Positions 1-7,061 of a DNA stretch of 16,020 nucleotides are shown here, piece by piece. The stretch comes from Actinomycetota bacterium. GTDB taxonomy: Bacteria; Actinomycetota; Thermoleophilia; Gaiellales; Gaiellaceae. A program made the position numbers and the translations under genes. The number at the start of each line of letters is the position of its first letter. Within the stretch, counting starts at the first letter, position 1. The DNA lies in the NCBI GenBank assembly GCA_019236545.1, contig JAFAIV010000245.1:1-16020 (forward strand). Direction: 5' to 3'. The notes beneath the pieces are model-generated. The model was not told where the DNA came from. It did no database searches and was given only the letters and a program-made list of their open reading frames with translations.

Positions 1-1
1 C

Positions 2-1513
2 GCGCTCGAGCTGCAGGCGCGCACGGACTCGCTGACCGGCCTCCTCAACCAGCGCAGCTACCACGAGCGGCTCGATCGCGCGCTCGCCGTCTCGCGCACG
101 ACCGGCCTCGAGGTTGCGGTCGTGATGCTCGACATCGACGACTTCAAGTGGGTCAACGACCTCCACGGGCACGACGCGGCCGACGACCTCCTCGTCCTCG
201 TCGGCGAGGCGCTGCGCGCGTCCGTCCGGCCCGAGGACTCCGTCTGCCGGCTCGGCGGCGAGGAATTCGCGCTCATCCTGGGCGGCGTGCGGCCGGACGA
301 CGCGGCGCACGTCGGCGAGCGGATCCGCGAGCGCGTCTCGGCGCTCGACCTGCCGCCGGTCGGATCCGTCACGGTCTCCGTCGGCCTCGCGACCTCGCCG
401 CGGGACGCGGTCGAGCCGCACCGCCTGAGCGTCTGCGCCGAGGCGGCGATGATGACCGCGAAGGCGCGCGGAAAGAACTGTGTCGTCGTCTACCAGGAAG
501 ACGCGATGACCCGGCCTGCGGTCGCGCGCGGCGCGGAGCGTCCGGCCACTGTGGACGCGCTGCGTGCGGCCGCGGGGGAATTGCAGCGGCTCGGCCGGCT
601 CGGCGAGGTCGCCGAACGGGTCCAGGCCGCGTCGGTCGCGCTCGCCGGTCTCGCGGGCGTCGGCGTCTACGTCCTTCGGGACGGGACGGTCGCGCACGCC
701 GGCGGCTCGCTCCTCTCCTCGCTCGACCTCGCCCTCGCCGAGCGCACGGTCGCGCGCGACGAGCGGGTGGTCGAGCGCGGGGACGGCGTGCGCGCCGGGC
801 TGCCGCTCCGCTGCGAGGGCCGGATGTGCGGCGCGCTGCTCGTCGCCGCGGACGGACTGCGCGAGGCGGAGCTCCGCCTCCTCGAGCTCCTGGCGGACGA
901 GGCCGCGATCGCGATCGACAACGCCCTCGTCTACGAGGCGGCGCTGGAGGACTCGGCGAGGGCCGTCGCGGCCGGCGTCGAGTCGCTCGCGAACGCTCTC
1001 GAGGCGAGCGACGGCGACACGCACGAGCACGCGCGCTGGATCGCGGACTTCTCATGCGAGGTCGCGCGTGAGCTCGGGCTGGACGACGAGGCCGTCGAGC
1101 GCGTCGAGCTCGGGGCGCTCCTCCACGACATCGGCAAGATCGGCATCGGGGAGTCGGTGCTGCTCAAGCCGGGCCGCCTGAACGCCGCGGAGCGCGCCGT
1201 GATCGAGCGCCACCCGGCGCTCGGCGAGCAGATCCTCGCCCCGATCGACCGGCTGCAGGACGTCCGGCGGATCGTCCGCCACTGCCACGAGCGCTGGGAC
1301 GGCGAGGGCTATCCCGACGGCCTCTCCGGCGAGGCGATCCCGCTCGAGGCCCGCATCATCTTCGTCTGCGACGCCTTCCACGCGATGACGAGCGACCGGC
1401 CGTACCGGAAGGCGCTCCGCCGCTCCGAGGCGATCCGCCGGCTCCAGTCCGGCGCCGGCACCCAGTTCGACCCGGTCGTGGTCGACGCCGTGCTCGCCGT
1501 GCTCGCGCGCTAA
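2..1513 (+). CDS. GGDEF / GAF-like / HD-GYP c-di-GMP enzyme, 5' end cut by window edge
   Basis: The reading frame is open from base 2, so this is the last 503 residues of a longer protein. The first GTG/ATG codons near 122 lie inside the GGDEF fold and are not the true start. The N-terminal part is a GGDEF domain: a DSLTGLLNQRSY-type opening, the active-site GGEEF at about residue 85, and an RPED inhibitory (I) site exactly five residues before it. That predicts an active, product-inhibited diguanylate cyclase. Residues of about 200-310 look like a degenerate GAF sensor. The C-terminal part is HD-GYP: HDIGK at about 375, then HCHERWDGEGYPDGL, with GYP at about 436, which predicts a c-di-GMP phosphodiesterase. 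A protein with both activities beside flagellar genes probably sets local c-di-GMP for the motility/sessility switch. The product is presumably cytoplasmic; any upstream sensor lies outside the window. Confidence 0.93.
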   Translation, partial: ALELQARTDSLTGLLNQRSYHERLDRALAVSRTTGLEVAVVMLDIDDFKWVNDLHGHDAADDLLVLVGEALRASVRPEDSVCRLGGEEFALILGGVRPDDAAHVGERIRERVSALDLPPVGSVTVSVGLATSPRDAVEPHRLSVCAEAAMMTAKARGKNCVVVYQEDAMTRPAVARGAERPATVDALRAAAGELQRLGRLGEVAERVQAASVALAGLAGVGVYVLRDGTVAHAGGSLLSSLDLALAERTVARDERVVERGDGVRAGLPLRCEGRMCGALLVAADGLREAELRLLELLADEAAIAIDNALVYEAALEDSARAVAAGVESLANALEASDGDTHEHARWIADFSCEVARELGLDDEAVERVELGALLHDIGKIGIGESVLLKPGRLNAAERAVIERHPALGEQILAPIDRLQDVRRIVRHCHERWDGEGYPDGLSGEAIPLEARIIFVCDAFHAMTSDRPYRKALRRSEAIRRLQSGAGTQFDPVVVDAVLAVLAR

Positions 1514-1537
1514 AGCCGCGCCCGCGCGAACCGACTA
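1511..1537 (+). promoter_or_regulatory. Probable sigma-28 (FliA) promoter of flgF, -35 on the upstream stop codon
   Basis: TAAAGCCG - 11 nt - ACCGACTA. The -35 TAAA begins at the TAA stop of the HD-GYP gene. Spacing matches the FliA consensus TAAAGTTT-N11-GCCGATAA exactly, and the -10 matches 5 of 8. A transcript starting about 7 nt past the -10 would begin 2-4 nt before the flgF ATG at 1547, so the mRNA would be almost leaderless. There is no convincing Shine-Dalgarno sequence, which fits. It is weaker than the flgG, fla2 and fla3 sites. Confidence 0.5.
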
Positions 1538-1546
1538 CGCAACGGA

Positions 1547-2278
1547 ATGGATCGCGGCCTGTATATCGCTGCGACCGGGATGTACGCGGAGCTGACGAGG
1601 CAGGACCAGCTCGCCAACGATCTCGCGAACTCCTCCACCCCCGGCTACAAGCCGACGCGCGCGCCGCAGACGAGCTTCGGCGACACGCTCGTCACGAACG
1701 CGCAGGGGCAGACGGTCGGGTCGATCGGGCTGGGCGTGCAGGTCGACGCGCCGCAGGTCGACCTCACCCAGGGCCCGTCGATCCAGACGAACCAGCCGCT
1801 CGACGTCGAGCTGATCGGCCAGGGCTTCCTGACCGTCAAGACCGCCACCGGGACCGCGTACACCCGGGACGGCCAGCTCACGACGGACGCGAACGGGCAG
1901 GTCCTGACCTCCACCGGCGAGACCGTCCTCGACTCGCAGGGGCAGCCGATCACGATCCCGCCCGGCTCGTCGCCGCAGATCGGCACGGACGGGACGATCA
2001 CCGTGGGCGGCAAGACCGTCGCGAAGCTCGGGCTCGCCACGTTGAGCGGGAGCATCGTGAAGCTCGGCGACAACCTCTTCACCGGCACCGCCGGCGCTGC
2101 GCCGGCCGGGACGCTGGTGCGGCAGGGCTACCTCGAGGGCTCCGGCGCGGACGCGGCGAAGTCGATGATCGACATGATCGTGTCGATGCGCGCCTACGAG
2201 TCGTCGCAGAAGGTCATCCAGGCGATCGACGAGACGCTCCAGAAGGGCATCTCGACCGGTTCCGCCAACGGCGCGTAG
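1547..2278 (+). CDS. flgF: Flagellar rod protein, FlgF-like
   Basis: This 243-residue protein belongs to the flagellar rod/hook family. Its N-terminus (MDRGLYIAATGMYAELTRQD, followed by LANDLANSSTPGYK) is the conserved rod/hook signature that forms the D0 helix and early-export region. Its C-terminus (QGYLEGSGADAAKSMIDMIV, then MRAYESSQKVIQAIDETLQ) is the matching D0 helix. FlgF and FlgG are hard to separate by eye. I call this one FlgF because its C-terminal helix departs from the FlgG pattern, while the next gene follows it closely, and because it comes first in the usual FlgF-FlgG order. It would be exported through the flagellar type III apparatus into the proximal part of the distal rod. 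It starts 33 nt after the HD-GYP stop and appears to have its own near-leaderless promoter. Confidence 0.85.
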   Translation: MDRGLYIAATGMYAELTRQDQLANDLANSSTPGYKPTRAPQTSFGDTLVTNAQGQTVGSIGLGVQVDAPQVDLTQGPSIQTNQPLDVELIGQGFLTVKTATGTAYTRDGQLTTDANGQVLTSTGETVLDSQGQPITIPPGSSPQIGTDGTITVGGKTVAKLGLATLSGSIVKLGDNLFTGTAGAAPAGTLVRQGYLEGSGADAAKSMIDMIVSMRAYESSQKVIQAIDETLQKGISTGSANGA

Positions 2279-2302
2279 CCCGGACTTATCCACAGAACCC
2301 TC

Positions 2303-2329
2303 TAAAGAGTGAACGGGCGCGGCCGAATA
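2303..2329 (+). promoter_or_regulatory. Sigma-28 (FliA) promoter of the flgG operon
   Basis: TAAAGAGT - 11 nt - GCCGAATA. Both boxes and the spacing fit the FliA consensus: TAAA is perfect and the -10 matches 6 of 8. It lies 24 nt past the flgF stop and predicts a transcript start near 2336, giving flgG a leader of about 120 nt. This is the best candidate for driving flgG through fla1. Confidence 0.8.
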
Positions 2330-2335
2330 CCCCGC

Positions 2336-2455
2336 CCGAAGAACCAAACCCGGAGGGGCTGAGAGCGGCCGGACTGCATCGCGCAGAGGCCAGGGAAGGC
2401 GCCGATCGCGACTCCCGCCCCCTCCGTCAATTGAACGGAAGGGAAGACCGACGCG
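2336..2455 (+). promoter_or_regulatory. Structured flgG leader RNA: three-way junction with a Shine-Dalgarno switch
   Basis: Hand folding gives a closing stem P1 of 8 perfect pairs (CGGAGGGG 2351-2358 with CCCCTCCG 2419-2426). P2 spans 2367-2391 (GGCC/GGCC, GGA/A internal loop, then CTGC/GCAG with loop ATCGC). P3 is GGGA 2393-2396 with TCCC 2413-2416, containing an inner GCG/CGC. The 3' strand of P1 can instead pair downstream as CCCTCCGT with ACGG-(A)-AGGG (2420-2443), which buries the purine-rich ribosome-binding region GGAAGGGAAG ahead of the ATG at 2456. The two folds exclude each other, as in translational riboswitches. No known aptamer was recognised. GC-rich RNA folds easily, so this is a hypothesis. 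Confidence 0.45.
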
Positions 2456-3163
2456 ATGACCGGAATCTATTCGGCCGCTGCCGGGATGACTGCCCAGCAG
2501 ACGTGGCTCGACGCGGTGGCGAACGACCTCGCCAACGTGAATACGCCTGGCTACCACAGCCAGCGCGTCGCCTTCCACGATCTCGTGTACGACCAGACGG
2601 GCGCCGGCGTCGGCGCCGCGGCCGGGACGCTCGGCGTCACGGTCGGCCAGGGCCCGCTGCTCCAGAGCACGAACCCCCTCGACATCGCGATCGAGGGCGA
2701 CGGCTACTTCCAGGTCAAGCGGCCGGACGGCTCGACCGCGCTCACGCGCAACGGCCAGCTGCAGGTGGACGCCAACGGCCAGATCGTCACCTCGAGCGGC
2801 AACCCGCTCGTGCCGCCGATCACGCTGCCGAAGGGCACGGCCGCCTCCGACCTCGCGATCGGCCCGGACGGCACGGTCACGACGAGCACCGGCACGAAGC
2901 TCGGCCAGATCCAGCTGATGACGGTCGCCGCCCCCGACCAGCTCCAGGCGCTCGGCGACGGGCAGTTCGCGGTGAACGCGAGCAGCGGCTCGCCGGTGAA
3001 GGCGACGGGGCAGATCAAGCAGTACTTCCTCGAGGGCTCGAACGTCGACGTCGCCGACGCCCTCACGAACATGATCCAAGCGCAGCGGGCCTACGAGCTC
3101 TCCAGCCGCGCCGTCTCGACCCAGGACCAGCTCCTCCAGATGGCGAACGAGCTCAGGCGCTGA
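2456..3163 (+). CDS. flgG: Flagellar distal rod protein FlgG-like
   Basis: This 235-residue rod protein has the N-terminal family signature MTGIYSAAAGMTAQQTWLDA followed by VANDLANVNTPGYHSQR. The central FlgE/F/G-type body includes LDIAIEGDGYFQVKRPDGS. The C-terminal helix (FLEGSNVDVADALTNMIQAQ, then RAYELSSRAVSTQDQLLQMA) is close to textbook FlgG. FlgG forms the distal rod through the cell wall. Its TGA stop overlaps the next ATG (TGATG), so the rod-binding FlgJ-like gene is translationally coupled. It is the first gene after the strongest plus-strand FliA promoter, behind a structured leader. FlgG is under early control in many bacteria, so late-class control here would be somewhat unusual unless an upstream promoter also reads through. 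Confidence 0.9.
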   Translation: MTGIYSAAAGMTAQQTWLDAVANDLANVNTPGYHSQRVAFHDLVYDQTGAGVGAAAGTLGVTVGQGPLLQSTNPLDIAIEGDGYFQVKRPDGSTALTRNGQLQVDANGQIVTSSGNPLVPPITLPKGTAASDLAIGPDGTVTTSTGTKLGQIQLMTVAAPDQLQALGDGQFAVNASSGSPVKATGQIKQYFLEGSNVDVADALTNMIQAQRAYELSSRAVSTQDQLLQMANELRR

Positions 3164-3492
3164 TGTCGTCGCTCGGCCCCTCCACCTCGCTCAGCCCCGT
3201 CGACCAGGCGCTCCTGCCGGCCGACGTCCGCGCGGGCGGGAAGCAGGCGCAGCAGCTCTACTCGGTGGCGCTGCAGTTCGAGAGCATGCTCGTCGACCAG
3301 CTCACGACGCAGCTCGCCCAGACGAGCGGCCTCGACGGCTCCCAGGACGACTCGGGCGACGGCACGAACACGTCGCCGTACGCATCGATGCTGCCGTCGG
3401 CGATGTCGCAGGCGGTCACCGACGGCGGCGGGCTCGGCCTCGCCGAGCAGCTCTACCAGGCGATGGCGCTCCAGCAGAAGGCGGCGAAGTGA
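3163..3492 (+). CDS. FlgJ N-terminal-like rod-binding protein, single domain
   Basis: This 109-residue protein starts at the ATG of the TGATG overlap with flgG. Its core (AQQLYSVALQFESMLVDQLT near residues 28-47, and a C-terminal GGGLGLAEQLYQAMALQQ) matches the FlgJ rod-binding domain, where the pattern is FES..L..ML and GGGIGLAD.IYRQ. Gammaproteobacterial FlgJ has a further muramidase domain, but this protein ends right after the rod-binding part. It would serve as the rod cap or scaffold, with wall cutting supplied by another protein, most likely the CHAP hydrolase at 9396-10124. Its stop overlaps the next GTG start (GTGA). The middle (about residues 55-72) is Asp/Ser/Gly-rich and probably a loop. 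Confidence 0.82.
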   Translation: MSSLGPSTSLSPVDQALLPADVRAGGKQAQQLYSVALQFESMLVDQLTTQLAQTSGLDGSQDDSGDGTNTSPYASMLPSAMSQAVTDGGGLGLAEQLYQAMALQQKAAK

Positions 3493-4019
3493 GCGCCCTC
3501 CCGGCCATGGTCGACCGCCGCGCCCCGCTCCGCCCCGGCGAGCTGCTCGCGCACCTGGAGTCCCAGGTCGAGTCGTCGCGCCGGCTGCTGCAGGCGCTGA
3601 TCTCCCAGACCGAGGCGATCCGCGACCACAAGGTCGAGGACGTCCTGCTGCGGCTGCGCGACATCCAGGTGGAGGTCGCCGGGCGCGCCCGGATCGAGCT
3701 CGACCGCGAGGCGCTGCTCGAGCGCGCCGGCCACGCCCTCGGCCTCGCCCCGGACGTCGTCGACCTGAACGCCATGCTGCCGCTCCTGCCGCTCGAGGAG
3801 CGCGCCCCCGCGCTCGCGCTGAGCGCGGAGCTCAAGGGGCTCGTCAAGGAGATCGAGCGCGTCCACGCGCACAACCGGATCCTCATCCGGCAGGAGCTCG
3901 CGTTCGTCGACCACCTGCTCCGCGCGATGTCCGGCACCCCGCAGGGCGGCTATACGCCGCAGGGCGCCGCCGGCACTCCCGCCCCCGTCCAGCTCGCGAC
4001 CCTCGACTTCAGGGCCTGA
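3489..4019 (+). CDS. flgN: FlgN-like chaperone for hook-filament junction proteins
   Basis: This 176-residue, mostly helical, charged and leucine-rich protein lies directly before flgK and flgL, the standard position of FlgN. FlgN is the cytoplasmic chaperone that delivers FlgK and FlgL to the export gate. Helical stretches include GELLAHLESQVESSRRLLQA near the start and LKGLVKEIERVHAHNRILIR at about 115-134, which has the ..EI...N..N.-like C-terminal helix of the family. The GTG start overlaps the previous TGA; an ATG six codons downstream is the alternative. The last 25 residues are Gly/Pro/Ala-rich and probably disordered. Assignment rests on context, length and helix pattern, since this family diverges rapidly. 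Confidence 0.75.
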   Translation: MSALPAMVDRRAPLRPGELLAHLESQVESSRRLLQALISQTEAIRDHKVEDVLLRLRDIQVEVAGRARIELDREALLERAGHALGLAPDVVDLNAMLPLLPLEERAPALALSAELKGLVKEIERVHAHNRILIRQELAFVDHLLRAMSGTPQGGYTPQGAAGTPAPVQLATLDFRA

Positions 4020-4021
4020 CC

Positions 4022-5431
4022 GTGGCGATCTCGACCTTCATGGGGCTGGAGACCGCGCTGCGCGGGATCCTCGCGCAGCAGGAGGCGCTCGACACGAGCG
4101 GCCACAACATCGCGAACGCGAACACGCCCGGGTACACGCGCGAGACCGTCGCGCTGACGCCGTTCTACCCGTATCCCGCGTACTCGATCGACAACCCGCA
4201 GGGCGGCAGCCAGATCGGCGGCGGCGTCGACGCCGGGACGATCAGCCGCGCCCGCGACGCCTACCTCGACAACCAGTACCGGACGCAGAACTACAAGAGC
4301 GGCTACGACCAGGCGCTCACCGACGGGCTGCAGCAGGTCGACCAGACGCTCGCCGAGCCGTCCGACAACGGCCTCTCGAGCCTCTTCTCCCAGTTCTACT
4401 CGGCCTGGCAGAACGTCGCGAACGACCCGCAGTCGGTGCCGGCGCGGCAGGCGCTGATCCAGTCGGGCAAGGCGCTCGCCGACGGGATCAACTCGCTCGA
4501 CAGCCAGCTCTCGACCTACGTCTCGCAGAACCAGACGCTCGAGTCGCAGACGATCACCGACCTCAACTCGTACACGACGCAGATCGCGTCGCTGAACACG
4601 CAGATCAAGAACGCAATGGCCGTCGGGATCACGCCGAACGACCTGCTCGACCAGCGCGACGCTCTCGTCGACAAGGTGCAGAACCTCGTCAACGCGACGC
4701 CGACCGACAACGGCGACGGCACGATCTCCCTCTACGTCGGCAGCGGCGCGAACAAGGTCGACCTGGTCGACACGAGCAACGTCCAGCACGCCGTCCAGCT
4801 CGACGGGACCGGCCAGAACCTCGAGTGGAACCCGCCCGGGACGCCGGCGGTGCTCGCGCCGCTGACGACCGGCAAGCTCGGCGGCCTCGTCCAGTACGGC
4901 AACAACGTGCAGAGCTACCTCACGAGCCTGCAGGGCGTCGCGACGCAGCTGATCTCGGACATGCACACCGCCCAGCAGGCGGGCATGGACCTCTACGGGC
5001 ACACGGCCACGACCACCCCGGCCGTCACGGACTTCTTCGACACCGGGAGCCCCGGCCAGCTGATCGGCGTCACCGCCGCGATGCAGGCCGACCCGAACCT
5101 CGTCGCCGCCGCCGACCCGACGAAGGGCCTCGCCGACGGCTCGAACGCGATCGCCGCGGCGAGCATGACCTCGGCGTCGAACCTCTACCAGACCCTCGTC
5201 ACGACGATCGGCAGCGACGCGCAGGCCGCGCAGCGCGCCAACGACGCGTCGACCTCGCTGCTGCAGTCGATCTCGAACCGGCGCCAGTCGGTGATGGGCG
5301 TCTCGCTCGACGAGGAGATGACGAACCTCCTCCAGTTCCAGCGCGGCTACCAGGCCTCCGCCCGCGCCCTGACGGCGATGGACGACATGGTCAACCTCCT
5401 GATCAACCGCACCGGGAGGACGGGGCTGTGA
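4022..5431 (+). CDS. flgK: Hook-filament junction protein FlgK (HAP1)
   Basis: This 469-residue protein starts at GTG, 2 nt after the flgN stop. The N-terminus (MAISTFMGLETALRGILAQQ, then EALDTSGHNIANANTPGYTR) is characteristic of FlgK. The C-terminus (VSLDEEMTNLLQFQRGYQAS, then ARALTAMDDMVNLLINRTGR) is the matching D0 coiled-coil helix. The segment FSQFYSAWQNVANDPQSVPA at about 122-141 is another FlgK hallmark. FlgK is exported and forms the first junction zone between hook and filament, beneath FlgL and flagellin. Its TGA overlaps the GTG of flgL. Length is within the usual range, with no extra surface domain. Confidence 0.95.
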   Translation: MAISTFMGLETALRGILAQQEALDTSGHNIANANTPGYTRETVALTPFYPYPAYSIDNPQGGSQIGGGVDAGTISRARDAYLDNQYRTQNYKSGYDQALTDGLQQVDQTLAEPSDNGLSSLFSQFYSAWQNVANDPQSVPARQALIQSGKALADGINSLDSQLSTYVSQNQTLESQTITDLNSYTTQIASLNTQIKNAMAVGITPNDLLDQRDALVDKVQNLVNATPTDNGDGTISLYVGSGANKVDLVDTSNVQHAVQLDGTGQNLEWNPPGTPAVLAPLTTGKLGGLVQYGNNVQSYLTSLQGVATQLISDMHTAQQAGMDLYGHTATTTPAVTDFFDTGSPGQLIGVTAAMQADPNLVAAADPTKGLADGSNAIAAASMTSASNLYQTLVTTIGSDAQAAQRANDASTSLLQSISNRRQSVMGVSLDEEMTNLLQFQRGYQASARALTAMDDMVNLLINRTGRTGL

Positions 5432-6312
5432 TCCGCATCACCTCGGGCATGACCGCGGCGGACGTGCTGGCGAGCATCGAGTCGATCAACGACCGGCTCG
5501 CGAACACGCAGAACATCCTCGCGACCGGCAAGCAGATCAACCAGCCGTCGGACGACCCGTACGGCACGGCGCGCTCGCTCGACCTGCGCGGCAACCTCGC
5601 GCAGACGAAGCAGTACGAGACGAACGTCGGCGAGGCGCAGTCCTGGCTCACCGTCACGGACACGGCGCTCGGCAACATCAGCGACCTCGTCAACCGCGCC
5701 CGCACGCTCGTCGTGCAGGCGGCGAACGGGACGCTCGGCCAGAGCGACCTCCAGAACATCTCGACCGAGCTCACGCAGATCATCGACTCGGTCAAGAACG
5801 AGGCGAACGCCCAGTACGCGGGCCGCTACGTCTTCGCCGGCACCTCGGCGAACCAGCCGTACACCACGGCGAACGACAACTACAACGGGGACGCCAACGC
5901 GGTCACTCGCGAGATCGGCCCCGGAGTCAAGCTTCAGATCAGCACGATCGGCTCGAACGCCATCGGCGACGGGACGACCGGGCTGTTGAAGGCACTGCGT
6001 GACGTCGTCAGCGACCTCAACGCAGGAAACCAGACTGGCCTGCAGTCGACCGATCTGCAGCAGATCGACACCGCCCAGAACCAGCTCCTCAACGAGCGGG
6101 CGAAGGTCGGTGCGATCTCGAACCGGCTCGACACCGCGTCGAACCGGCTCGCGCAGCTCGAACAGGTCAGTACGTCCCAGCTCTCGACCACGGAGGACGC
6201 CGACATGGCGAAGACCATGATCGACCTCTCCCAGGAGCAGGCCGTGTACCAGGCGGCTCTCCGGGCGGGGGCGAATCTCCTGCAACCGTCCCTCATGGAC
6301 TTCTTGCACTAA
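5428..6312 (+). CDS. flgL: Hook-filament junction protein FlgL (HAP3)
   Basis: This 294-residue flagellin-like junction protein starts at the GTG that overlaps the flgK stop, with GGGAGG eight bases upstream. In-frame codons further upstream lie inside flgK and are not used. The N-terminus (VIRITSGMTAADVLASIESI, then LATGKQINQPSDDPYGTARS) carries the FlgL pattern ..Q..tGk.i..psDDP. The C-terminus (LSTTEDADMAKTMIDLSQEQ, then AVYQAALRAGANLLQPSLMD) is the conserved D0 helix. FlgL caps the FlgK zone and provides the surface for filament assembly. A strong AAGGAGG sequence begins at its TAA stop and serves fliW, 13 nt on. Confidence 0.95.
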   Translation: MIRITSGMTAADVLASIESINDRLANTQNILATGKQINQPSDDPYGTARSLDLRGNLAQTKQYETNVGEAQSWLTVTDTALGNISDLVNRARTLVVQAANGTLGQSDLQNISTELTQIIDSVKNEANAQYAGRYVFAGTSANQPYTTANDNYNGDANAVTREIGPGVKLQISTIGSNAIGDGTTGLLKALRDVVSDLNAGNQTGLQSTDLQQIDTAQNQLLNERAKVGAISNRLDTASNRLAQLEQVSTSQLSTTEDADMAKTMIDLSQEQAVYQAALRAGANLLQPSLMDFLH

Positions 6313-6325
6313 GGAGGGAGGCACC

Positions 6326-6805
6326 ATGCACGTTGAAAGCACCCGCTTCGGTGCAATCGAGGTCCGCGACGACGCGGTCATCGACTTTCCGGACGGGCTC
6401 ATCGGTCTCCCGGGCTATCGGTATGCGCTCATCGCGCAGAGCGCCGACTCGCCGTTCTACTGGCTCCATTCGGTGGACGAGCCGGCAATCGCCGTCCCGG
6501 TGACCAACCCCTGGCTGTTCTTCCCGGACTACGAGGTGAAGATCTCCGACGACGACACGCAGCGGCTCGAGCTGCAGGGTCCGCAGGGCGTCGAGATCTT
6601 CACGGTCGTCCGGGCCTGCTCCGAGCTGGCGGACTTCACGACCAACCTCGCCAGCCCGGTGGTCATCCATGCCGAGCGCCTGCTCGGCCGGCAGGTCATC
6701 AACGAGGTCGGCGGTTACGCTGTCCGGCAACCCCTGTTTTCTGAGGTGGAGCTGGACGACGTCCGACCGACCAGCCTTGGCGTCCAGGTGGCGGCCACGG
6801 CGTAG
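6326..6805 (+). CDS. fliW: Flagellar assembly factor FliW, CsrA antagonist
   Basis: This 159-residue protein is a clear FliW: STRFGAIEVRDDAVIDFPDG and LIGLPGYRYALI near the N-terminus, then WLHSVDEPAIAVPVTNPWLF and FPDYEV. In Bacillus subtilis FliW binds flagellin until it is exported, then is released to bind CsrA and relieve repression of flagellin translation. Here fliW, csrA and fla1 are consecutive, so all three partners are made together. AAGGAGG lies just upstream of the ATG. The TAG stop is part of the csrA Shine-Dalgarno (TAGGAGG). Confidence 0.96.
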   Translation: MHVESTRFGAIEVRDDAVIDFPDGLIGLPGYRYALIAQSADSPFYWLHSVDEPAIAVPVTNPWLFFPDYEVKISDDDTQRLELQGPQGVEIFTVVRACSELADFTTNLASPVVIHAERLLGRQVINEVGGYAVRQPLFSEVELDDVRPTSLGVQVAATA

Positions 6806-6815
6806 GAGGCACAGC

Positions 6816-7040
6816 ATGCTCGTGATCACTCGCAAATCTGGTGAGCGGATCAACCTCGGAGACGACATCATCGTGACCGTCCTCGAGGTGTCCGGCTCGT
6901 CGGTGCGCATCGGTATCGAGGCGCCCGCCGACGTCCGGATCTTCCGCCACGAGATCTGGGAGGCCGCGGCGCGGGAGAACCGCGCGGCGGCGGAGACGAG
7001 CGTGGACGAGCTTCCGTCCCCCAAGCACACGACGTCGTAA
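6816..7040 (+). CDS. csrA: Carbon storage regulator / translational repressor CsrA
   Basis: This 74-residue protein begins MLVITRKSGERINLGDDIIV and continues with VRIGIEAPADVRIFRHEIW. It has the CsrA beta-strand core, the GI.AP motif and the conserved basic residue of the ..HR.EI. segment (here FRHEI) that contacts GGA-loop RNA. The length and the extra C-terminal tail after about residue 56 resemble the FliW-regulated Bacillus-type protein (also 74 aa) more than the 61-aa enterobacterial one. The start is the ATG at 6816, preceded by GGAGG; earlier in-frame codons fall inside fliW. Predicted targets are the three flagellin leaders in this window. A gap of 21 nt separates it from fla1. Confidence 0.97.
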   Translation: MLVITRKSGERINLGDDIIVTVLEVSGSSVRIGIEAPADVRIFRHEIWEAAARENRAAAETSVDELPSPKHTTS

Positions 7041-7043
7041 CAC

Positions 7044-7057
7044 GCGAAAGGACTCGC
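7044..7057 (+). promoter_or_regulatory. GGA-loop hairpin at the fla1 ribosome-binding site (candidate CsrA site)
   Basis: GCGA - AAGGAC - TCGC: a 4-bp stem presenting AAGGAC, the only Shine-Dalgarno-like sequence for fla1 (ATG at 7062). CsrA prefers GGA in short hairpin loops, and a site on the ribosome-binding sequence is the classic repression geometry. Unlike fla2 and fla3, no second upstream hairpin fits in the 21-nt csrA-fla1 gap. Confidence 0.5.
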
Positions 7058-7061
7058 ATCC

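Noticed and set aside
2355..2400. Resemblance of the flgG leader (GGGGCTGAGAG ... CAGGGAAGG) to a TPP riboswitch
   Set aside because: CTGAGA and AGGGAA are present, but the conserved CCTGATCTGG-type arm and its spacing are missing and the stem layout differs. The downstream gene is also unrelated to thiamine.
4825..5427. Upstream extension of the flgL frame
   Set aside because: It lies inside flgK and has Arg/Pro-rich shadow composition. The GTG at 5428 has a Shine-Dalgarno and begins the conserved FlgL sequence.
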